Source: Actinoplanes sp. M2I2 (GTDB lineage Bacteria > Actinomycetota > Actinomycetes > Mycobacteriales > Micromonosporaceae). Taken from it: DNA of 64,000 bases. This document shows, one piece after another, positions 17,706 through 26,242 of the stretch. The stretch lies in assembly GCF_023544445.1 (NCBI RefSeq), contig NZ_JALPVJ010000002.1, positions 186,001 to 250,000 on the forward strand, given 5' to 3'. Under the pieces are notes generated by a model. That model saw only the letters and a list, made by a program, of their open reading frames with translations, was not told the origin of the DNA and made no database searches. Numbering within the stretch: the first letter of the stretch is position 1; each line of letters opens with the position of its first letter. The position numbers and the translations under genes are program-made.

Positions 17706-18644
17706 TCAGACCTCCTTCTCCTGGCGTCGGACGATCGAGAACCACACAGCCGAGACCGCGAGCACGACGAGGAAGAACAGCATCGAGATGGCCGCGGCGT
17801 AACCGAGCCGGAAGTTGGTGAAGCCCTGGTCGTAGACGTATTGCAGGACCGAGCGGGTGGCGAAGTCGGGACCGCCGTTGGTGATCAGGTACATCTGGTC
17901 GAAGACCTTGAGCGACGCGATCACCTGCAGAACGGCCACCAGCGTCGTGGTGCGGCCGAGCATCGGGATGGTGATGCGCCGGATCTGCTGCCAGGGGCCG
18001 GCGCCGTCGATCGCCGACGCCTCGTACAGCTCCCGGGGGATCTCCTGCAGACCGGCCAGATAGAGGATGAAGTTGAAGCCGAGCGTCCACCAGATCGTGG
18101 TGATCGCCAGCGACGGCATGGCCCAGGCCGGGTCGCCCAGCCAGGCCGGCGAGCTGAGGCCGACCGTGTTCAGCCCGGCCTCGATCAGGCCGAGCTCGGG
18201 GGTGTACATGAAGATCCAGATCAGCGCGATCACGGCCGACGGCAGGATGAACGGGGCGAAGAAGGCCAGCCGGAAGAACCACCGGCCACGCCCCACCCGG
18301 TCGGCCAGCAGCGCGAAGACGAAGGCCAGCACGATCAGCGGCGGCGTGGTCAGGATCGTGAACCACAAGGTGTGCCACAGCGACGACCAGAAGTCCGGGT
18401 CCTGCAGGGCCTCGGCGTAGTTGCCGAAACCGGCGAAGCTGCCCAGCCCGGGCCGCACCAGGCTGGCGTCGAAGAAGCTCATGATCAGGCCGTAGACGGC
18501 CGGCCCGGCGATGAAGGCGAGGTAGAGGATGGCGAACGGCAGCAGGAAGGCGGCCGCCGGGCGCCCCTGCCCGGGCGCCGGGGGTGTGGGGGTGCTCGGC
18601 GGCGGCGCCGGCCGGGCGGGTGGGGTGACGGTCTCGGTGGACAC
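17706..18644 (-). CDS. Sugar ABC transporter permease, MalF-like
   Basis: A 312-residue CUT1 permease. A Pro-rich cytoplasmic N-terminus (~1-30) precedes six helices; the EAA motif is ELYEASAIDGAGPWQQIRRITIP. It pairs with the MalG-like protein to form the membrane channel for the upstream binding protein. GTG 18644 has GAGGAGG upstream. The gap to the binding-protein stop is 36 bases and contains one copy of a 20-base duplication. Confidence 0.93.
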   Translation of the reverse strand: MSTETVTPPARPAPPPSTPTPPAPGQGRPAAAFLLPFAILYLAFIAGPAVYGLIMSFFDASLVRPGLGSFAGFGNYAEALQDPDFWSSLWHTLWFTILTTPPLIVLAFVFALLADRVGRGRWFFRLAFFAPFILPSAVIALIWIFMYTPELGLIEAGLNTVGLSSPAWLGDPAWAMPSLAITTIWWTLGFNFILYLAGLQEIPRELYEASAIDGAGPWQQIRRITIPMLGRTTTLVAVLQVIASLKVFDQMYLITNGGPDFATRSVLQYVYDQGFTNFRLGYAAAISMLFFLVVLAVSAVWFSIVRRQEKEV

Positions 18645-18660
18645 CGGCGGCCTCCTCGAC

Positions 18661-18700
18661 TCAGATCGGTGATGGCGTGTTCAGATCGGTGACGGCGTAC
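18661..18700. repeat. 20-base tandem duplication at the binding-protein stop
   Basis: Two copies of a 20-base unit (TCAGATCGGTGATGGCGTGT and TCAGATCGGTGACGGCGTAC) lie head to tail, differing at three positions. One copy contains the stop and last codons of the binding-protein gene, the other lies just outside. It looks like a recent slippage duplication. Confidence 0.8.
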
Positions 18701-20033
18701 GAGCCAGATCACTCAGCGCCGATCGCATCCGGGCCAGGGCCGCGGCCGGGGTGGACTGACCGGTGATGACCGCGCCGATGCTCGACCCGGTGACGATCTC
18801 GAAGCTCGACCCGGAGCCGGAGTACCAGCCCTCGGCGTCGTAGGCGGCCGCCTCGGCCGCGGCGGCGTAGTTGGACTGCGGCTTCAGGTCACGGAACTCG
18901 GGGGTCTCGAGGAACGGCCGGTAGCTCGGCACATGGCCGCCTTCGGCCCAGGTCTTGCTCTGGTTCAGCATCGAGGCCACGAACTCGAGCGCCCGGTCGA
19001 GGCGTTCCGGGCTGTCGTCCGGGTGCCGCGGCAGCACGAACGTGTGCGAGTCGGCCTGCACGGCGTACGGGCCCTCGCGGTAGAGGTGCGGGAAGAGGGT
19101 CATGGAGAACGGCATCTTGGCCGTCTGGAACGTCGAGATCTCCCACTCACCCTGGAAGTAGAACCCGGCCTGTCCCTCGGCGAACTGCGCGATCGAGCCC
19201 TGGTAGTCGGCCGTCGCGGGGAACAGGCCGTCGGCGGTCAGGCTGCGCAGGAACGTGAGCACCTCGGTCGCCTTGGCGTCGTCGAGGACGACCTCGCGGC
19301 CCTGGTCGGCGATCACCTGCCCGCCGAGCTGGGAGTAGAGCGACTGGAACATCCGCCAGGGGGTCGAGGTCTCGCTGATCGAGGCCACCACCCCGCCGTA
19401 CGCCCCGGTGACCTGCTTGGCCCGGCGCATCGCGTCGGTGAAGGCCTCCGGGCTGTCCAGCGGGGTCAGGTTGCCGTCGTCGCCGAGCAGGCCCGCTTTT
19501 TCGCAGACGTCGGTGTTGTAGAACATGACGAACGGGTGGGTGTCCAGCGGGATGCTGTAGGCGCGGCCGTCGACGAGCCCGGCCTCCCACGTCCGCGGGG
19601 TGAACTGGTCGGTCCCGAGGCCGTGCCGGGCCAGCGCGGCCGGGTCGAGCTCCTGCAGCAGGCCGGCCTCGACCATGTTCTTCATGCGGGTGAGATGCGC
19701 GATCGCCACGTCCGGGGGCTTGTCGCCGACCGTCGCCAGCGACAGCTTGGTGTAGTAGGGGTTGCCCCAGGCGAGGGTGGTGGCGCTCAGCGCGACCTCG
19801 GGGTGGTCGCGCCGATAGGTGTCGAGCATCTGCTGCATCCGGGTGCCGTCGCCGCCGCCGAACAGATTCCAGTAGTCCAGCGAGCCGGCCGTCTCCCGCG
19901 AGGTGGTCAGACCACTCAGCACGTCGCTGGAACACCCGGCCAGGGCGCCGGCGCCGACCGCGGCGGCGAGCCCGCGCAGGACGCCACGGCGGCTCAACCC
20001 GGTGCGCCGGGTGCTGGGCACGTCCATGTCCAT
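18681..20033 (-). CDS. Sugar ABC transporter substrate-binding lipoprotein
   Basis: A 450-residue CUT1 solute-binding protein. The N-terminus has a twin-Arg stretch (SRRGVLRG), a hydrophobic core and lipobox ALAGCSS, so it is exported and lipid-anchored. The mature protein has the MalE/UgpB-type fold (DYWNLFGGGDG near its start, FYFQGEWEIS in the middle). Start 20033 and 20027 are both ATG; AGGAGG is closer to ideal spacing for 20027. Its operon ends with GH51 and is preceded on the same strand by GH10, so arabino-xylo-oligosaccharides are the likely ligand. The specificity is inferred from context only. Confidence 0.9.
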   Translation of the reverse strand: MDMDVPSTRRTGLSRRGVLRGLAAAVGAGALAGCSSDVLSGLTTSRETAGSLDYWNLFGGGDGTRMQQMLDTYRRDHPEVALSATTLAWGNPYYTKLSLATVGDKPPDVAIAHLTRMKNMVEAGLLQELDPAALARHGLGTDQFTPRTWEAGLVDGRAYSIPLDTHPFVMFYNTDVCEKAGLLGDDGNLTPLDSPEAFTDAMRRAKQVTGAYGGVVASISETSTPWRMFQSLYSQLGGQVIADQGREVVLDDAKATEVLTFLRSLTADGLFPATADYQGSIAQFAEGQAGFYFQGEWEISTFQTAKMPFSMTLFPHLYREGPYAVQADSHTFVLPRHPDDSPERLDRALEFVASMLNQSKTWAEGGHVPSYRPFLETPEFRDLKPQSNYAAAAEAAAYDAEGWYSGSGSSFEIVTGSSIGAVITGQSTPAAALARMRSALSDLARTPSPI

Positions 20034-20197
20034 GTCCCTCCTGACGGTGCGCAGCCTGACGGCGTACGACATCCGCGCCGCAGGAAGGCTTTTCGGTGGG
20101 CCGGGTTCAGCCTGTCGCCGAGCCGGGACGCCGGGCAATGCCTCGGCTTTCGCAAAGTCAGATGAACCTGTCGCGGAATGCGAAAAGTCTCCGTCCG
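20034..20197 (-). promoter_or_regulatory. Upstream region of the arabinoside importer operon
   Basis: The gap between the GH10 stop and the binding-protein start carries, on the minus strand, two similar elements GACTTTTCGCA and GACTTTGCGAA (about 20178-20189 and 20149-20159). The second forms a small palindrome CTTTGCGAAAG (20147-20157). The size of the gap suggests a separate promoter for the importer operon. Confidence 0.4.
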
Positions 20198-21466
20198 CTA
20201 TGCGCCGAGCTGCAGAGTCGCCCGGGCCGGGCCGGATGCGGTGATGGCGAAGGACTTCGTCTGGCCGCCGCTGTGCAGCTGGTAGTCGCCGAGGAACCCG
20301 CTCACCATGACCCGTCCGGCGTCGTCCGTCCGCATCGTGGTCGGCGGAAGCCACCACTCCCGCTTCACCAGATCCCGGAGCGCGTCGTACGCGGGTTTGG
20401 GCGTGCCGTCGGCGCGGACCAGGCCGGAGGGGGCGCCGAGCCACGCGCCGTCGTCGGTCAGTCCCCAGTAGGTGACCGCCTGGACCGCGGGGTGCGAGAG
20501 CAGCGTCCGGTAGTGCCGTGCGATCTCGTCGGCCTGTCGTTGCTCGCCGGCCGGGGTGGAGGGCCACGTCGCGGGCTGATAGTCGTTGAGATCCTCGATC
20601 TCCGGCGGCATGAGGCGGCCGGACACCAGGGTGGTTTCCGTCAAGTGCAGCGGGAGCCCGAAGCGGGCGAACCGCTCGAGGGTCGCCAGCGTCTTCTCCT
20701 CGCCCCAATAGCCCTGGTGCATATGGCTCTGCAGGCCGAGCGCGTCGACCTGGACGCCGGCCTCGAGGACGCTCTCGATGAGGGACTCGTAGGCCGCGGA
20801 CATGTCGAAGTCGTTGAGCACCAGGGTCGCCGACGGGTCGGTCGCGCGGGCCTCGGAGAACGCGAGCCGGACGGTCGCGACCCGGCCCCGTTCGGCGGCC
20901 AGCCGGGTGATCGCGTTGCGCTGCTGCTCGTTGCTGAAGACCGGCATGATGACGGCCTCGTTGATCGCGTCCCAGGCATCGATGACATCGGCGAAATCGG
21001 TTACCTCACGCCGGATCCGGGCCCGGACCGCCGCCTCGACCTCCTCCGTCGGGAGGTCGCGCAGCCAGTCGGGGGCGAGGGTGTGCCAGACCAGCGGGTG
21101 CCCCTTCACCCGGCAGCCGCGGTCGGCGAACCACGTCGCCGCCCGGTGCAGCCGCCCGGTGTCGGGCCGGCCGCGGCGGGGCTCGAAGGGTCCCCAGTAG
21201 AACGGCAGCGTCGCGGTGTTGAAGACGTCGAAGAACAGCTCGGCGAGCTGTGCGGCGCCGGTGGGGGAGGCGCCGCCGGACGCGCTGGGCGGCGGGCCGG
21301 TCTCCTCGTCGGCCACCGCGATGAAGTCGAAACCGATGCAGCCGAACCCGAAGGCGTGGGCGCGCTGTTCCACCGTGACGGGCCGGCCGGCCAGCGGCTG
21401 TCCGTCGGCGTCGAGCGCGGTGATGAGGACTTCGCCCCGGCGATGACCTGGTTGGACGGTGGTCAC
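20198..21466 (-). CDS. GH10 endo-1,4-beta-xylanase, no signal peptide
   Basis: A 422-residue GH10 xylanase. Acid/base Glu170 is in WDAINEAV and nucleophile Glu277 in LHLTETTL; the conserved KGHPLVWH segment is at ~121-128. A small N-terminal beta-rich part (~1-40) precedes the barrel and a beta-sandwich-like tail (~365-422) follows. There is no signal peptide, which suggests cytoplasmic cleavage of imported xylo-oligosaccharides. GTG 21466 has AGGAGA at good spacing. It lies upstream of one importer operon and is divergent from the other. Confidence 0.92.
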   Translation of the reverse strand: MTTVQPGHRRGEVLITALDADGQPLAGRPVTVEQRAHAFGFGCIGFDFIAVADEETGPPPSASGGASPTGAAQLAELFFDVFNTATLPFYWGPFEPRRGRPDTGRLHRAATWFADRGCRVKGHPLVWHTLAPDWLRDLPTEEVEAAVRARIRREVTDFADVIDAWDAINEAVIMPVFSNEQQRNAITRLAAERGRVATVRLAFSEARATDPSATLVLNDFDMSAAYESLIESVLEAGVQVDALGLQSHMHQGYWGEEKTLATLERFARFGLPLHLTETTLVSGRLMPPEIEDLNDYQPATWPSTPAGEQRQADEIARHYRTLLSHPAVQAVTYWGLTDDGAWLGAPSGLVRADGTPKPAYDALRDLVKREWWLPPTTMRTDDAGRVMVSGFLGDYQLHSGGQTKSFAITASGPARATLQLGA

Positions 21467-21667
21467 GGCGGCTCTCCTGTCGTCTACGGCCAACGCAACT
21501 TCCGGCTGTTGCCGTGAGTTTCGGTCTCACGCGCGCCTCGAACCGTCGCGTCGGGCGGATGATCGTCGTCGAGATTCGTCCCGTTCGTGGCCCGGGATTC
21601 CGGACACTGTCGCACGGGCCGGTATGAAACTGTTACCTCCAGTCACTGCCTCGTTCGAAGAGAAATC

Positions 21668-21697
21668 TTGACATGCACATGCATCTCTTCCTAGCTT
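21668..21697 (+). promoter_or_regulatory. Sigma-A-type promoter of the second sugar importer
   Basis: TTGACA and TAGCTT are separated by 18 bases. An inverted repeat ATGCA-CA-TGCAT (21673-21684) fills the spacer start and would place a bound repressor over the promoter. The start codon lies ~55 bases downstream. Confidence 0.6.
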
Positions 21698-21721
21698 GAG
21701 CGTCATATTCCGGAAACACTC

Positions 21722-21732
21722 CGAAACTTTCA
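21722..21732. promoter_or_regulatory. CGAAA-type inverted element CGAAACTTTCA
   Basis: Inverted CGAAA around a central C with one mismatch, downstream of the promoter of the importer operon and 19 bases before the start codon. It nearly equals the element at 6326-6336 upstream of the secreted xylanase. Confidence 0.5.
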
Positions 21733-21750
21733 GTCCGAGGAGTGCACTTC

Positions 21751-23046
21751 ATGGCCTTGAAAAAAACCTTCGCAGTGGCTGCCGTGATGGCGTTGAGCAC
21801 GATGAGCGTGGCCGCCTGCAGCGGCGATGACGACGGCGGCAGCGGTGACAGCTCGGGCGGCAACGTCTCGATGGAGCTGTGGCAGAACGCCACGACCGGT
21901 CCCGGCAAGGCGTTCTGGGAGAAGGCGGTCGCCGACTTCCAGACGGCCAACCCGACCGTCAAGATCAAGATTCAGTCGATCCAGAACGAGGATATGGACG
22001 GCAAGCTGCAGACCGCCCTGAACTCGGGCTCGGCGCCCGACATCTTCCTGCAGCGAGGCGGCGGCAAGATGGCCGCGATGGTCGAGGCCGGCCAGCTCAA
22101 GGACATCACCGCCGACATCACCGCCGAGACCAAGCAGGCGGTGGGCGACGCCGCGCTGCAGACCGCGCAGGTCGACGGCAAGTCGTACGCCGTACCGGTC
22201 TCGATCCTTCCCGGCGGTTTCTGGTACAGCAAGGACTCGTTCGAGAAGGCCAGTGTCACGGCGACGCCGACGACCATCGACGAGCTCACCAGCGCGGCGG
22301 CCAAGCTCAAGGCCAACGGGACGCCGATCGCGCTCGGCGCCAAGGACGCGTGGCCGGCCGCCCACTGGTACTACTTCTTCGCGCTGCGGTCCTGCAGCCC
22401 GGCCGCCCTCGACGCCGCGGCCAAGGACAAGACCTTCACCGACCCGTGCTGGACCAAGGCCGGGCAGGACCTCAAGACCTTCGCCGACACCAAGCCGTTC
22501 AACGACGGCTTCCTGACCACCTCGGCCCAGCAGGGCGCCGGAAGCTCGGCCGGCCTACTGGCCAACCGCAAGGCGAGCATGGAGCTCATGGGCGCCTGGG
22601 ACCCGGGCGTGATCGCCTCGCTGACCAAGGACACCAAGCCGCTGCCCGACCTCGGCTTCTTCCCGTTCCCGGCGGTGCCGGGCGGGCAGGGCGACGCCGC
22701 CGCGATCATGGGCGGCGCGGACGGCTACTCGTGCGCGGCCGACGCGCCCAAGGAGTGCGCCGACTTCCTCAACTACCTGTTGACCAAGGACGTGCAGGAG
22801 GCCTACTACAAGGCGTTCAACTCGCTGCCGGTCAGCAAGCAGGCGCAGGGAGCCGTCACCGAGGACTACCTCAAGGCCGTTCTCGACGCCTACAACAAGG
22901 CCCCGTACGTCTCCCAGTGGCTCGACACCGTGTACGGCCAGAACGTGGGCAACGCGCTGAACGTCGGTGTGGTCAACCTGCTCGCCGGCAAGGGCGACGT
23001 CGCCGGGATCGTCAAGGCCGTGAACGACGCAGCCAAGAAGGGCTGA
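21751..23046 (+). CDS. Xylobiose/xylo-oligosaccharide-type ABC binding lipoprotein
   Basis: A 431-residue CUT1 solute-binding lipoprotein. A short signal ends at lipobox VAAC (about residues 20-23), followed by an Asp/Gly/Ser-rich tether and a MalE-like fold with several Trp/Tyr typical of sugar stacking (a WPAAHWYYF segment in the middle). ATG 21751 has GAGGAG at 8 bases; GTG 21742 would overlap it. It heads a binding protein-permease-permease operon like bxlEFG of Streptomyces and is divergent from the cytoplasmic GH10 xylanase; xylo-oligosaccharide specificity is inferred from that. Confidence 0.9.
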   Translation: MALKKTFAVAAVMALSTMSVAACSGDDDGGSGDSSGGNVSMELWQNATTGPGKAFWEKAVADFQTANPTVKIKIQSIQNEDMDGKLQTALNSGSAPDIFLQRGGGKMAAMVEAGQLKDITADITAETKQAVGDAALQTAQVDGKSYAVPVSILPGGFWYSKDSFEKASVTATPTTIDELTSAAAKLKANGTPIALGAKDAWPAAHWYYFFALRSCSPAALDAAAKDKTFTDPCWTKAGQDLKTFADTKPFNDGFLTTSAQQGAGSSAGLLANRKASMELMGAWDPGVIASLTKDTKPLPDLGFFPFPAVPGGQGDAAAIMGGADGYSCAADAPKECADFLNYLLTKDVQEAYYKAFNSLPVSKQAQGAVTEDYLKAVLDAYNKAPYVSQWLDTVYGQNVGNALNVGVVNLLAGKGDVAGIVKAVNDAAKKG

Positions 23047-23059
23047 AGGTAGCCAGACG

Positions 23060-24076
23060 ATGAGCGGCAACTTCGGTGGCACCAGCTCCGCGGTCACTGA
23101 GGAAGCGCCCGGCACCCGGGTGCGCAACGGGAGTGGCGTGTCCGCGTCGCCCCCGTTGCGTCCCCGCCGGCGCGGAATCGGTTGGGCTCAGCGGCTGGAG
23201 ATCGCGGCGCTGTCCGGCCCGGCGATCCTCATGTTCCTCGGCTTCGTGATCTTCCCGGTCCTGATGGCCGCGTACTACGGCTTCTACCGGTGGAAGGGCT
23301 TCGGGGTACCGACCAATTTCGTCGGCCTCGACAACTACGTCACCATCCTGCAGGACAGCGCGTTCCTCGAGGCGTTGTGGCACAACGGCGTGATCGTCGT
23401 GCTGTCGCTCGTCCTGCAGGGCCCGATCGCGCTCGGCCTCGCTTTGCTGCTCAACAAGAGAATGCGCGGGCAGTCGGTCATCCGGGTGCTCATCTTCGTC
23501 CCGTACGTGATCTCCGAGGTCATCGTCGGGACGGCGTGGAGCCTCATTCTCCAAACCAACGGCGCCGTCAACGACGTCCTGCGGTCGATCGGTCTGGGCT
23601 GGGTGGCCGAGGACTGGCTGGCCAACCCGAAGCTGGCCATCTGGACCCTGATGCTGATCCTGACCTGGAAGTACATCGGGTTCGCGGTGATCCTGTTCCT
23701 GGCCGGCATGCAGAACATCCCCGAGGAGCTGTCCGAGGCGGCCGCCGTGGACGGCGCCTCCTACTGGCAGACCCAGCGGCGGATCACCCTGCCGTTGCTC
23801 GCGCCCACGATCCGGATCTGGGCGTTCCTGTCGATCATCGGCGCGCTGCAGTTGTTCGACCTCGTCTACATCATCTGGGGCCAGTACGTCGCGTCGACCG
23901 CCGGCACCTCGACGATGGCGACGTACATGGTCACCGAGGGCCGCAACGCGGGCAACTACGGCTACGGCAACGCGGTCGCGGTGGTGCTGTTCGTCATCTC
24001 CCTGTTCATCGCGCTGCTGTATCAGCGCTTCGTTCTGCGCCGGGACACCGAGGGCGCGCTCACCGAAGGACGGTAG
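23060..24076 (+). CDS. Sugar ABC permease (BxlF/MalF type)
   Basis: A 338-residue CUT1 permease with a ~45-residue cytoplasmic N-terminus and six helices. The EAA loop is SEAAAVDGASYWQTQRRITLP. It starts 13 bases after the binding-protein stop, preceded by GAAGG. The partner permease follows after 3 bases. No ATPase is encoded nearby. Confidence 0.92.
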   Translation: MSGNFGGTSSAVTEEAPGTRVRNGSGVSASPPLRPRRRGIGWAQRLEIAALSGPAILMFLGFVIFPVLMAAYYGFYRWKGFGVPTNFVGLDNYVTILQDSAFLEALWHNGVIVVLSLVLQGPIALGLALLLNKRMRGQSVIRVLIFVPYVISEVIVGTAWSLILQTNGAVNDVLRSIGLGWVAEDWLANPKLAIWTLMLILTWKYIGFAVILFLAGMQNIPEELSEAAAVDGASYWQTQRRITLPLLAPTIRIWAFLSIIGALQLFDLVYIIWGQYVASTAGTSTMATYMVTEGRNAGNYGYGNAVAVVLFVISLFIALLYQRFVLRRDTEGALTEGR

Positions 24077-24079
24077 GAC

Positions 24080-24934
24080 ATGGCCAGAACGGCTCCGGCC
24101 GGGCGCCGGCCGAGAGACAGCGGCTGGAGCAACCCGACCGTCTACGTCGCCGCCCTGCTGCTGGTCGGCCTGATGCTCGGACCCGTGCTCTACATCATCA
24201 TCGGCGGGTTCCGGACCAACTCGCAGATCACCACCGACCCGGCCGGGCTGCCCGACCCGTGGGAGTTCGGCAACTACACCGACGTCCTGGCCAGCGGCAC
24301 GTTCTGGCGCCAGGTCGGCAACTCGACGATCGTCGCCCTCGTCACGACCATCGGGGTCGTCGGTCTGGGGGTCATGGCGAGCTACGTCCTGGCCCGCTAC
24401 CGGTTCCGCGGCCGCGGAGCTATGTACGCGTTGTTCGCCGCCGGCCTGATGTTCCCGGCCACCGTGGCCATCACGCCGCTGTACATCCTGATCAAGAACC
24501 TGGGCCTGGTGAACACCCTGCCCGGGGTGATCCTCCCGCAGATCGCCTTCGGGCTGCCCACGACGGTCATCATCCTGGTCCCGTTCCTGCGGGCCATCCC
24601 CAAAGAGATCGAGGAGGCCGCGGCCATCGACCGCTGCAGCCGGCTCGGCTTCTTCTGGCGGATGGTGCTGCCGCTCTCGGTGCCGGGACTGATCACCACC
24701 GGGATCCTCGCGTTCATCGGCAGCTGGAACAGTTACCTGCTGCCGTTGTTCATCCTCAACAACCAGGACACCTTCACCCTGCCGCTGGGAGTGCAGGCCT
24801 TCGCCTCCCAGTACTCGGTCGACACGGCGAAGGTGCTCGCGTTCACGTCGCTGTCGATGATCCCGGCGCTGGTCTTCTTCAGCCTGTTCGAACGTCGCAT
24901 CGTCGGCGGGCTGACCGGGGCGGTCAAGGGGTGA
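24080..24934 (+). CDS. Sugar ABC permease (BxlG/MalG type)
   Basis: A 284-residue CUT1 permease, six helices, with the ATPase-contact loop EEAAAIDRCSRLGFFWRMV. The start is 3 bases after the preceding permease stop, so translational coupling is likely. In Streptomyces a beta-xylosidase gene follows the equivalent operon; here the next gene is a convergent serine hydrolase ending 19 bases away, so the operon ends here. Confidence 0.92.
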   Translation: MARTAPAGRRPRDSGWSNPTVYVAALLLVGLMLGPVLYIIIGGFRTNSQITTDPAGLPDPWEFGNYTDVLASGTFWRQVGNSTIVALVTTIGVVGLGVMASYVLARYRFRGRGAMYALFAAGLMFPATVAITPLYILIKNLGLVNTLPGVILPQIAFGLPTTVIILVPFLRAIPKEIEEAAAIDRCSRLGFFWRMVLPLSVPGLITTGILAFIGSWNSYLLPLFILNNQDTFTLPLGVQAFASQYSVDTAKVLAFTSLSMIPALVFFSLFERRIVGGLTGAVKG

Positions 24935-24953
24935 CCACGGGAGCTCCGCCCGG

Positions 24954-26123
24954 TCAGCGGCAGAGCGCGGTGTCCAGCGCCTGATCCAGGTGCTCGGCCG
25001 CCGAGATCTGGGCGACCATCGAGTTGACCGCGATCGACGCCGCCTTGCCGGACGACGTCACGCCGACGTAGGTGACGTAGCCGGGGGCGATGCCGCCGTG
25101 CGTCCAGGCGAAGCCGCCACAGCTGAGCTTGAAGGTGGCGATGCCGAGGCCGTAGCGGGAGCCGCCGACCGTGTCGAAGCCGGGCGCGTCGACCGTCTTC
25201 TTCATCTCGGCCAGCTGGGTCGGCTTGAGCAGCTTGCCACCGAGCAGGCCGGTCAGGAAACGGTTGATGTCGCTCGGGGTGCCGACGAGCGCGCCCGCGG
25301 CCCACCCGCCGGACGGCTCGGACTCGGTTATGTCGACGGGAGGCGCGGTGTCGGTCGCCGGGAAGTAGCCGCGCGGGTGGGTGCCCCGGATCGTCGTCTC
25401 GCCCTCGGCCGGCCAGTAGGTGTGCCGCAGCCCCAGCGGCGCGATGATGCGCTTGGTGATCTGCTCGCCGACCGGGCGGCCGGTGACCTTCTGCACGAGC
25501 AGGCCGGCCAGGATGTAGTTGGTGTTGGCGTAGACGAATTTCTCGCCCGGCCGCGACTCCGGCGCGCGGGCGAAGGCCACCCGGAGCAGGTCGTGCGGCT
25601 CGTAGTAGGTGTGCAGCGAGTTGAGGAAGTCGGCGAACACCTCGTCGTCGTAGTCCTGGAGCCCGCTGGTCTGCTGCAGCAGCTGCCGTACGGTGATCTG
25701 CCGGCCGTCGATGCCGCCGGCTCCGCGCACCAGGCCCGGCAGGTAGGTCTCGATCGGCTCGTCGAGCTTGACCTTGCCCTCGCCGACGAGCTGGAGCACC
25801 ACCGTGGCGGTGAACATCTTGGTGTTGCTGGCGATCCGGACCCGCCCGTCGACCGGCATCTTCGTCCCGGTCTCGAGGTTGCCGACCCCGGCGGAGTAGT
25901 TGCGGACCCGGCCGTCGGCCTGCCGGATCGAGGCCGTCGCCCCGGGGAACTTGTCGACCTTCACCAGGTTGTTCAGGCTCTGCTGAACGGCGTCGGCGGG
26001 ACGCGTGGCCTGGGCCGGCGGTGTCGCGACGGCGCCGCCGGCGGTGAGAGCTCCGATCGCGACCAGAGAGGTCAGGACTCGGCGGCGGGTGGTCGTCCGG
26101 GTGATCGTACGGGTCTCGGGCAT
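24954..26123 (-). CDS. Exported serine hydrolase, class C beta-lactamase fold
   Basis: A 389-residue protein of the beta-lactamase-like penicillin-binding/esterase family (D-alanyl carboxypeptidase, D-aminopeptidase, EstB-like esterase). The SxxK nucleophile motif is SNTK (about residues 98-101), YxN is YANTN (near residue 196) and HxG is HGG (near residue 341). A signal peptide with an Arg cluster (TRRRVLTS) places it outside the cell. GGGAG precedes ATG 26123. Peptidoglycan and ester substrates cannot be distinguished from sequence; real beta-lactamase activity is not suggested by context. Confidence 0.9.
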   Translation of the reverse strand: MPETRTITRTTTRRRVLTSLVAIGALTAGGAVATPPAQATRPADAVQQSLNNLVKVDKFPGATASIRQADGRVRNYSAGVGNLETGTKMPVDGRVRIASNTKMFTATVVLQLVGEGKVKLDEPIETYLPGLVRGAGGIDGRQITVRQLLQQTSGLQDYDDEVFADFLNSLHTYYEPHDLLRVAFARAPESRPGEKFVYANTNYILAGLLVQKVTGRPVGEQITKRIIAPLGLRHTYWPAEGETTIRGTHPRGYFPATDTAPPVDITESEPSGGWAAGALVGTPSDINRFLTGLLGGKLLKPTQLAEMKKTVDAPGFDTVGGSRYGLGIATFKLSCGGFAWTHGGIAPGYVTYVGVTSSGKAASIAVNSMVAQISAAEHLDQALDTALCR

Positions 26124-26242
26124 CGTTACTCCCTGCGAAGCGGTGCAATTTCGACGCTCCTGAGCCTGCCGTACGGGAGTGCTTCGATCGATACCGCTGC
26201 CTGCCGTCCGGAGGTATAGCCTGCCCTACCTCGGACCCGGGG

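Larger units (their letters stand above)
21467..21750. promoter_or_regulatory. Divergent GH10/importer control region
   Basis: Holds both promoters. Facing GH10 is an inverted repeat CGTGAG-N7-CTCACG (21513-21531). Facing the importer are a good promoter (-35 TTGACA at 21668-21673, -10-like TAGCTT at 21692-21697), the arms ATGCA-CA-TGCAT (21673-21684) between them, and the CGAAACTTTCA element (21722-21732) before the ribosome binding site GAGGAG. Confidence 0.6.
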
